A DNA stretch of 64,000 nucleotides from contig CM060731.1 of NCBI GenBank assembly GCA_030704615.1, positions 53,554,221-53,618,220 of the forward strand, in the 5' to 3' direction. This document shows positions 56,162 through 64,000 of this stretch, piece after piece. The position numbers and the translations under genes were made by a program. Source of the DNA: Takakia lepidozioides (Eukaryota > Streptophyta > Takakiopsida > Takakiales > Takakiaceae). The notes beneath the pieces are model-generated. The model was not told the origin of the DNA, searched no databases, and was given only the letters and a program-made list of their open reading frames with translations. Within the stretch, counting starts at the first letter, position 1. Each line of letters opens with the position of its first letter.

Positions 56162-56816
56162 TTGCAACTATTATATTGCACATATATAATCATTCAATTG
56201 TTAAATGTTCATTCAAGGCACAGTCACTACAACCTACAAACATATCATATATTATGTTTAAATGAAACCCGTTTGCATTCAAATCATCATTATTTGTACC
56301 TAACGATCATTTATAAAGACTATCATGTTACGATGGACACGAAACAACCACTCTACATAATAAAAATATCTTGCTTCAAAATTACGAAATCCAAAATGCA
56401 CAACGGCCCAAAATTCATTGCCGCATCTTTCAATCCAAATTCCCGCAGAGCCATACATGTCATTGCAATATGTAAACCTCTTTTGCTTTCTTTTCACAAT
56501 ATTTTACAAAATTTATATATTCAAACAACCGAAAATTATCCAACAATTTTTATTCGAGATTTTAATATCAATTTTCACAAAACCCAATAGAAAATATGAC
56601 TTGTTTCACTCGTTCATAAGAAACTGCAATTTTCATCTTACATTCAATGAACCTACGACAGATAATGATTTTCAATTAGATCATATATGGATTAATTCAC
56701 CTACGCAACATTGTTTGTCTAGAACATTTAAAGAAGCATATTGGACCGACCAGAAACTCATTTACTTAGCATTGAAAATTCCAGATTGTGTCAATCATTT
56801 TACAACCGATTTGTAA
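56162..56816 (+). pseudogene. EEP-type transposon endonuclease fragment
   Basis: The layout fits an APE/EEP endonuclease: HILCLNETRLHSN (catalytic Glu region), then FIRDFNINFH (the GDFN motif, Gly replaced by Arg), a stop at 56588-56590, then a frame change to NDFQLDHIWINSPTQHC and EAYWTDQKLIYLALKIPD. Active enzymes have His where WTDQK has Gln, so the site is lost. Similar domains occur on LINEs and on Helitron-type elements; no reverse transcriptase or Rep/helicase is adjacent to decide which. Confidence 0.6.
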
Positions 56817-56930
56817 CTACAATCCGGCAGGGCTTGCATGTATTCGATGCATTTGGTGTACATAAAACTTTTTTGTATAGGCTCTTCTACTTAGTTTTCC
56901 AGATCTGAAGAGCTTGGTAAGAGAACAAAG

Positions 56931-57466
56931 TCTTCTTGGTCATCCAGAAGTTCTCTATGGGCCATCTTTTTGGGTTTCAGGATTGCAACGTGAGTACCAT
57001 CAATGGCTCCTTGTACATTGGGTAATCCACACCACCTTAAGCACTTGACAGACAGTGCTTTTGCCTATAGCAACTTAGAGCACACTAGAAAATTGGCACC
57101 ATAAGCTAATTTATATATGGAGCAAGCGACCCTGACCTCAACTGGAACTGCCTTTTGATACCTAGTGTCTTTCTTTATAATCAATCATGGCGTCACTTTG
57201 TCTGCTATTGAGAACAAAGTCTTCGTGGTCATCTTGAAGTTCTCTATGGGCCATCTATCATCCTCATATTCAGTCATGAGGAATTTTGAAAACCATGTGG
57301 TTGATCTAGGTTTAACCCAATAGCCCAATTCAGGACTCAAAATGCTTGTAGCAGCTGACAAACGATAGTCATGCAAGGCAATAGCAATTAACGTACATTG
57401 GCTATTCGTGGTATTATCCAAAGTAGATGTCAGATAATTCTCGAAATTCAAGAAAGGGTAGCACAT
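56931..57466 (-). pseudogene. Harbinger (HARBI1-like) transposase fragment, minus copy
   Basis: The N-terminal part reads ENYLTSTLDNTTNSQC, ALHDYRLSAATSI, STTWFSKFLMTEYEDDRW and KTLFSIADKVTP, followed (after a stop) by DNA equal to the reverse complement of the plus copy at about 58146-58390. A 40-bp piece (GAGAACAAAGTCTTC...GTTCTCTATGGGCCATC) is present twice, at about 56931 and 57208. Several stops; not functional. Confidence 0.75.
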
Positions 57467-57469
57467 TGT

Positions 57470-58134
57470 GCATCAAAGACTTCTTGAACCAGCTCTATGA
57501 TGATCAAGATGCAAAGCATCATGACTGCATCTAGCTCTTAGTGCGGAAGAGAACTAAAGTGGAAGAGATTAGATAAATCGGAAGAGAAGTTTAAGCAACT
57601 ACAATAATGAAGTAATGGAATGCGTTGCAAAGAAGATGTGATGAACTTAAAACAATATCCGCGACACTGATCATCAAAGCAGTCTTGGACACTCAACAGG
57701 AGCAAGAACCTCTACTAGATTATCGCAAAAATACAGAAAAGTTGAGCACCAAGGTGATGAAACATGACCAAGAATTCAGCGCAAGAACACAAACACCGCC
57801 ACAAGAATGTAGACGCGAGACACTCGCGAGATGAGACACTTGATTGAAGTTAACAGGTGCATCATATTTGAATGCTCATGATGGCTGATGGTGAACTTTT
57901 GGAGTATGGTATGTATCGTCGCCTAGTGTGAACAAGATAGGTGGGGATAGCTAACATACACTTCAATGGTAGAGCTAGTCTTGCACGTGGTATAATCTAG
58001 TGCTGGCTCAGTGTTAGGTACCCTGCCACTGGTTTGCCCTAACATCAGGTGTGAATATACTTTATATGTACTCCAAACATTTACACTTGATAACATTACA
58101 AATTCTCACTAGTAAAGATGTTTTCTAACAGCAG
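57470..58134. other. Spacer between inverted Harbinger fragments
   Basis: No recognised gene; a 69-codon frame at 57625-57834 may be residual element DNA. This spacer would be the loop of a long foldback formed by the flanking fragments. Confidence 0.35.
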
Positions 58135-59050
58135 AATATCAATAGCAGACAAAGTGACGCCATGATTGATTATAAAGAAAGACACTAGGTATCGAAAGGC
58201 AGTTCCAGTTGAGGTCAGGGTCGCCTGCTCCATATATAAATTAGCTTATGGTGCCAATTTTCTAGTGTGCTCTGAGCTCTTTGCTATAGGCAAAAGCACT
58301 GTCTGTCAAGTGCTGAAGGTGGTGTGGATTACCCAATGTACAAGGAGCCATTGATGGTACTCACATTGCAATCCTGAAACCCAAAAAGTATCTTGAGGAC
58401 TATTATTATTTTAAGACATGAGGTTATTCTATCGTGGCCCAAGCAGTTGTAGATTGTAACAAAAAATTCACCAGCGTCTTTGTGGGTTTGCGTGGCTCAA
58501 TGAATGACTGCCGAGTGTTGAGGAGGTCAACTTTGTACATGAAGGTATAATATCCAAATTTGTTTAGCATGGACAAGGGAATAGTGAATGGCATTCCACC
58601 ATCAGTCCTTGGAGATAAGTGCTACCCCCTTATCTCATGGATTATGACCCCATTTAAAGAAGGGGGCCGACATACTGTGCTTGAGATATTATATAACCGA
58701 AAACACAAGCCGTGGTCGCAGTGTGTAGAGAACTCGTTTGGAATAATCAAGAAAACATTCAGGGAACTACTTGGAACATCAGAATTACAAGTGACATTTA
58801 TTCCTGATGTGTTCGTTTGACATGCCTGTATCCTACATAACCTATTGAGATCACAGGGAGAATCTCACATGGAGATACTCATGCGAATCATTCATATGGA
58901 GGCAGGAAGATTGCCATTGGAAGTAGAACATGTGAATGCAGTGGATATTGAAACAACTGTTGACCTCTGCTGTAAGACCTTGTGGTTTATAGACTTGATC
59001 CATGTCGCCCATGAGATCCCTGACATGAGGAGGGTGAAATATTGGCCTAG
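58135..59050 (+). pseudogene. Harbinger (HARBI1-like) transposase fragment, plus copy
   Basis: Reads KDTRYRKAVPVEVRVACSIY, LFAIGKSTVCQVLKVV, then after frame changes AIDGTHIAILKPKKY (the first catalytic Asp context of the DDE nuclease), SIVAQAVVDCNKKFTSVFVG, GSMNDCRVLRRSTLY, GDKCYPLISWIMTPF and the C-terminal ENSFGIIKKTFREL. The order is that of a PIF/Harbinger DDE nuclease. Multiple frameshifts. Chromovirus G2 is inserted at its 3' side (59051/59052). Confidence 0.85.
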
Positions 59051-59051
59051 C

Positions 59052-60630
59052 TGTCGCGCACCTCACTTCGGTAAGTTCCCCTTCAAGTCATAGTTACTTG
59101 CGCGCGCCTAACTCCCAACCTGGCCGTCGGGCCAACTTGGAGCTTCGGCTGCTCACCGAAACATAACGGTCCCCCTTTACTCTTCCACTAGACCCTCCAC
59201 CAATTTGGACCTAGTGGAAATTCCCTTTGGTAGATGGCAGTCCGGAATAGCTCCCCACTCCTTGGTCGCTTTCCGGCTCGCTCGCTTACTCACTAGTTTT
59301 TGGTCACCAACGGGCTTGCACCGTTCTCGGGATTACTACTCCCTATATATACTTCTGTGACTGTCCACAGGGGTTTCACAAACAACCATGCCATTTAATG
59401 GCGAACCACCACGAAGACCCTCGATTCCCGGTGATGAGTCGCGGTGAGTCTTGGCCCACCCACCACGGCCCCATTGGACTGTGATGAGTCCCAAGACTCC
59501 CCACGACTCCCACCACAAGGTCTCCGCCCCATGGTGAGTCCTATGCCACCCCTACTAAGTCCTACTAAGCTACCACCACCCCTTGTGGAGCCACCCCCAC
59601 CGCAACCCGGTGTGCGGGGCTCCACCTAGTGAGCGCCTCCGCCTCCTTGAGTGCCTTGGGCACTCAAGGGTGCTTCAGCCCCCCGTACCTATCGCTGCCA
59701 CTGCCCCCACCACAGGGGCAGCCCCCCCTGCGTCCCGACCCCCTGCCCTCAAGGCAAAGGGCTGCGACACACACCCCTACCAATAGGGAGTCGATGTCCT
59801 CATCGACTTGTCCATTTTGTAGAAACGAACATCCAAGTTGTGGCGTCCCACATCAAGGAGTTTGTTTCCATACCATGGCGTCCCATGACAAAGAACCAAA
59901 CCCCACACTTGACTCTACTCTCCACTGGCTAGTTCGGCCGATTTCCTCTAAGTCTCGGCCAAGGGTGGAGCCTCTCAAGCTCCTCCCAGTGCACTCTTCT
60001 TGGCTTACTTCAAGGCCAAGGAACGATCCTCCCCGAGGATCGAATCGCCTTACTGCAACAACATTGCTTGCGACCGCTTATGATGCCGCTTTTGGCATGA
60101 CCTTGAGCAAGGGTTCACCATGAACCCTTTTTGACTAGGAAGATAACCTTGGACTAACCATGCGCCCCAATCACTACAATTGGGTCCGCCTTGGAATGTT
60201 GGCCTGAGGTACGGGAACACGCCGAAGCCGCACTACGACTTCGTCCCGAGGTTACACGATTATAGTACGTGAACGGAAGCACGTAGCTTCCGCGTTAGCC
60301 CGCAACCCCCTCGGTAGCGCAGTTATAGTACGCGCACGCGCCACGTGCGCACTAGCACGTGAACTCCTAAGGAAGGCGCAAGTTTCCTTGCCCCTTGGAT
60401 GGGAGTCACCCGATTTCGGCACTACGCAAACACACGATTAATCCAATTTACCTCTCCCACTTTTATACGCTAGCATGCATTCTACACACTAGCCAACCAT
60501 ACCATGCATCACCATTCCAAACAAAATAGGAAGCACAACATTTGGAAACCATTTCATTTATAACAAAATTTGTACAATACAAGTTTTTGCAATCGGATTC
60601 ATGAGTTAGCTAAGCCGGGCTAAGCATGCA
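59052..60630 (-). repeat. 3' LTR of chromovirus G2 (about 1579 bp)
   Basis: On the minus strand it starts TGCATGCTTAGCC after the GTGGGGGAGGAAA tract and ends GGTGCGCGACA, the same edges as the G1 LTR. It contains the equivalent TATATATA promoter motif near 59342. Small insertions and deletions distinguish it from the G1 LTR. Confidence 0.88.
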
Positions 60631-63600
60631 TTTCCTCCCCCACGATCCAAGGTTGATGTCCCCACAACTGCAACCGCCTCGGATGCGTTTCCTATTTCTG
60701 AGACACGCACCCAAGATGCCTCCACATGATGATAGCCCTTCCATTTCACGAGATACTCCGTTTCTCGATTCTTGAACCTCCTCGACTTAAGCACTGCCTC
60801 CACCTCGTACTCAGGTTCATTTTCATGATCCAACAGCATAGGTGACGGACACAACACTTGATGCCGATTCGGACACGCTTCATCTTTGAAGTAAGGCTTC
60901 AAAAGGGAAACGTGGAATACCGGATGCACCTTGCTGTTTGCTGGCAGCTCCAATTCATACACATCCTCATGCATAACTTTCCGGATGCGAAAGGGTCCCG
61001 CATACGGAGGTACGAACTTCGGACTCACTTCCGGAGGTAGTCGGAAATTCTTGATGTTCAACCAGACCTCCGTGTCTGCCTCAAACTTAACTTCCCTCCG
61101 CTTCCGATTCGCCTGCCGTTCATACCGTTTCCTAACTTTGGCAATGTTGTACTTTGCGAGCTTCAACAAACGCTCGCGTTCTTTCAGCACCGCTGCTGCT
61201 GTCGGTTCCTTAACGTCTTGGGCGGCCCAACTTGACGGCATCAGAGGTGCTTTTCCATAGACCAATACGAAAGGGGAAACTCCCATTGCGGAGTGTTTAT
61301 TATAACAGAATTCTACCGCATCCAAGTGCTCCACCTAGTCCAATTGGTCTACCGACACGTAATTCCGCGAGATATGCTTCACCACGGAATTCACCCTTTC
61401 CGTTTGGCCGTTCGTCGTAGGTCGGAATGCGGTGCTCATCTTGAGCCTCGTCCCTATTTTCTTTCAAAGTGCCCTCCAAAATTTATTTATAAACTTTGGA
61501 TCGCGGTTCGAGACAATATCCTTCGGGAGTCCATGATGCTTGAAGACATGGGCAAAGTAAAGTCGCCCCGTCTCATGCGCCGTTGCCGTCTCCTTGGTGG
61601 GGATGAAATGGCCCATTTTACTGAACCTATCCACCACCACCATGATCGCATCGAATCCTTTTGACAGCGGCATAGCAGTCATGAAATCCATCGAGACACT
61701 TTCCCAAGACCCCTCTGGAATCGGCAAGGGTTGTAACAGCCCCGCTTGCTTTTTGTACTCGCTCCGGTTTTGTTGGCATGTGGTGCATGTCTTGACATAC
61801 TCCTCGGCCTCCTCCCTCAGTTTGGGGCATAAATACTCTTTCTTCAAGAGTGCCGCGGTGCGCTTGGCTCCGCCGTGGCCCGCAAGCGGGCCATCATGGC
61901 ATTCTCTCAAGAGACTATCTTTGATCCCTCCCTTCGCAACGTAGAGACGCTTTTGCTTATACCGGAGCAGTCCATTTTGCAAGTGGAACTCCGATTTAAC
62001 CCCAATCCTCAAGTCCCGCATCACGGACTTCGCCCTCTTATCCTTCCGGTAAGCCTTCCGGATCTTCCTTTGGAGCGCCGTCTCGCCCCTGTACACCAAC
62101 ATGAGCTACTGCTTTCTACTTAAAGCATCGACCATCACACCGTCCCGTCCCGGTTTGTACTGGATATCCACGTCGAACACCGCCAAAGTATCTTGCCACC
62201 TAAGTTGTTTTGGGGACAACTTAGGCTGCATAGCAAAATATTCACCGTGACATTATCCGTGAACACCTTCACCGGGTTGGAACCAACATAGTGGCGCCAA
62301 AGCTCAAGGCAATGCACCATCGCCTTCATTTCCTTCTCATGCGTAGGCCATCGTCGCTCCACTTCATTCAGTTTCTTACTTTCGTAAGCCACTGGACGTC
62401 CATCCTGCATGAGTACATCCTTTATTGTGAAGTCCGACGTATCCGTATGAATCTCAAATGGACGGTCGAACTCCGGGATTTTGAGGACTGGAGCTTCCGC
62501 CATCCGCTGCTTCAACTCGGCAAAAACTTGGCCACAAAAGGTGTTCCATACCCAGACTTTGGATTTACACAGAAGGTCTGATAGCGGCCCCGCGATCTTG
62601 GCGAAATTTCTCACATACTTCCGGTAATAGGAGGCGAGTCCTAGGAAGGATCGCACTCCTAGGACCGAAGTCGGAGGCTCCCAGTCCAAGATCGCCCTCA
62701 CCTTTCTGTCATCCATTTTGATCCCATCCTGTGTAATCACATGCCCCAGGAACTCCACTTTTGTGACCCCGAATTCGCACTTTGAAGCTTTGGCATACAG
62801 CTTCCTTTCTCGCAATTTCTGGAACACCCTTTCGAGGTGCTCCAGGTGCTCTTCCTTTGTTTTCGAGTACACCAGTATGTCGTCGATGTATACGATCACT
62901 AAGTCATCCAACCACTCCTGGAAAAGGTTGTTCATTAGCGTGCTAAAGGTCGCAGGTGCGTTGAGCCCAAAAGGCATTACCTAGAACTCATACGAACCAT
63001 ATCTTGTTATGCACGCGGTCTTCTCCTCATCTCCTTCTTCCACTCGGATCTGATGATACCCGGAGCGCAAATCGATCCGGCTGAAATACTTTGCTCCTGA
63101 CAACCGATCGAAGAGGTCGTCGATCCTTGGCAGAGGGTACCGGTTCTTGATAGTCACCTTATTCAGGGCCATGTAATCGACACACATCCGCAGCGTCCCA
63201 TCCTTCTTGTCTGCGAATAGCACCGGGGTTCCGTAAGGTGACTTACTCGGCCGGTTGTACCCCCTTTGACATTAGATCCTTGAGCTGAGTCTTCAGCTCG
63301 ACCAACTCTCTGTGGCTCAACCGGTAGGGCGCCTTGGCAGGCGGTTCCGATCTCGGTATCACCTCAAGCTTGTGGTCAACTCCCCTTCGCGGTGGCAAGC
63401 CGCTTGGTAAATCCTCCGGCATCACATCCTGGTATTTCTCCAAGATCCCCTTAATCCAATCTGGGCTCGGCTCCCCATCGCCTTCTCCTTTCACTTGTCT
63501 TACGTAAAGCAAAAACTGGGGCTCGTGTGACTCCTCCACGGCCCACTCCCTTGCTAACAGAAGGTTTATTCGCCCTCCCACAGGTTTGGGCGTTTCCGAC

Positions 63601-63959
63601 ACTCGTAAAACTTCGCCACCATTCCCACACGGCAGCGTGACTACTCTCTTGCGGCCATCTATGACCGCTCCGGATTTGCTCAAAAAGTTCATCCCCAAAA
63701 TGAGATCCACTCCATCGATCTCGCAAATGGTGAAGTTCTCACGTCCCTCCCAACTCCCCAGTTGAAGAGGAACATCGAACGCCAACCTCGTCGCCAATTG
63801 TGGTTCTCCTTTGGCAGAACGCACCTCAATAAAGGCCCCCACGTCACTTGTCAGGAGCCCCAGCTTTCGTGTCGTTGCCGGTGTCATGAAGGAGTGCAAC
63901 GTTCCTGTGTCCACCAACAACGACACGTTAGTTCCGGGAATTATCCCATCCACGAACAA
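60606..63959 (-). pseudogene. Chromovirus pol polyprotein pseudogene (G2)
   Basis: From the 5' side: retroviral-type aspartic protease with SLLVDTGTLHSFM (DTG active site) and VDLILGMNFLSKSG; reverse transcriptase [13 protein letters not shown] and [11 protein letters not shown]; RNase H EIHTDTSDFTIKDVLMQ; integrase HDGPLAGH...CTTCQQN, MDFMTAMP and SNRDPKF; chromodomain EYEVEAVLKSRRF, YLVKWKGY, SWVRVSEIGN near the C-terminus. Breaks: one inserted G near 63262 (SKG then frame change), a stop near 62980 just before VMPFG, a frameshift near 62230 in RNase H, and loss of the frame between 61334 and 61464. It is somewhat better preserved than G1, but neither can encode a full polyprotein. Confidence 0.92.
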
Positions 63960-64000
63960 TAATTGACTTCCTTTACGTAGGGCGCCAGTTTCCTAAGAGT

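Larger units (their letters stand above)
59052..64000 (-). mobile_element. Chromovirus (Ty3/gypsy) copy G2, cut by the window edge
   Basis: Minus-strand element with LTR, integrase/chromodomain, RNase H, reverse transcriptase and protease. It continues beyond the right edge, so gag and the 5' LTR are not seen. It is closely similar to G1 through pol and LTR but retains the protease region that G1 has lost. Confidence 0.92.

Noticed and set aside
1-64000. rRNA, canonical tRNA or organelle DNA
   Set aside because: No tRNA cloverleaf or rRNA core sequence was recognised by eye on either strand; tRNA-like boxes present belong to SINE-like repeats.

Overview
The window looks like repeat-rich nuclear DNA of a land plant. 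It has spliceosomal introns, a plant-type trifunctional UDP-rhamnose synthase, PLS/DYW-type pentatricopeptide-repeat (PPR) remnants, Ty3/gypsy chromoviruses, Harbinger, hAT, LINE and SINE debris, and long CT/GA tracts. The large DYW-class PPR debris and low gene density would fit a seed-free vascular plant such as a fern or lycophyte, but that is a weak inference. Only one cellular gene looks intact: the rhamnose synthase on the minus strand (47563-50777).

Layout. 1-3960: retroelement remnant with a tRNA-Met primer-binding site and a gag-like pseudogene. 4020-4824: complete non-autonomous hAT element with a perfect 8-bp target duplication. 5111-7400: PPR pseudogene containing a 196-bp tandem array that breaks the frame. 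7406-18722: an 11.3-kb element with terminal inverted repeats carrying two divergent genes. 18730-22495: unrecognised degenerate coding DNA, PPT-like tract and CACAGTCGT-type satellite. 22500-27282: chromovirus copy G1 (+). 27283-37316: mostly unrecognised DNA with CT/GA mosaic repeats. 37317-37747: DYW-domain pseudogene. 37752-42668: hairpin repeats and a broken second copy of the two-gene element. 42669-47562: SINE-like sequence, tandem repeats, a second hAT element and a retroposon 3' end. 47563-50777: rhamnose synthase. 50778-59050: MITE, SINE, LINE and endonuclease fragments and an inverted pair of Harbinger fragments. 59052-64000: chromovirus copy G2 (-), running off the window.

The most interesting object is the two-gene element. 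Its plus-strand gene (gene A) reads as a MULE-like transposase with an N-terminal Cys/His-rich domain, a DDE-type core and a C-terminal SWIM zinc finger. Its divergent minus-strand partner (gene B, about ten exons) joins a ParB/sulfiredoxin-like domain (DGNHRLLA) to a permuted, partly degenerate DNA methyltransferase-like domain. Both genes recur head-to-head near 38.8-42.7 kb, so they appear to travel as a unit. The two longest introns of gene B are packed with short hairpins (stem plus a TCAA/TTGA-type loop). The matching first intron of the second copy also carries hairpins, with the same architecture but different stem sequences. All family assignments come from reading motifs by eye; no database search was possible.
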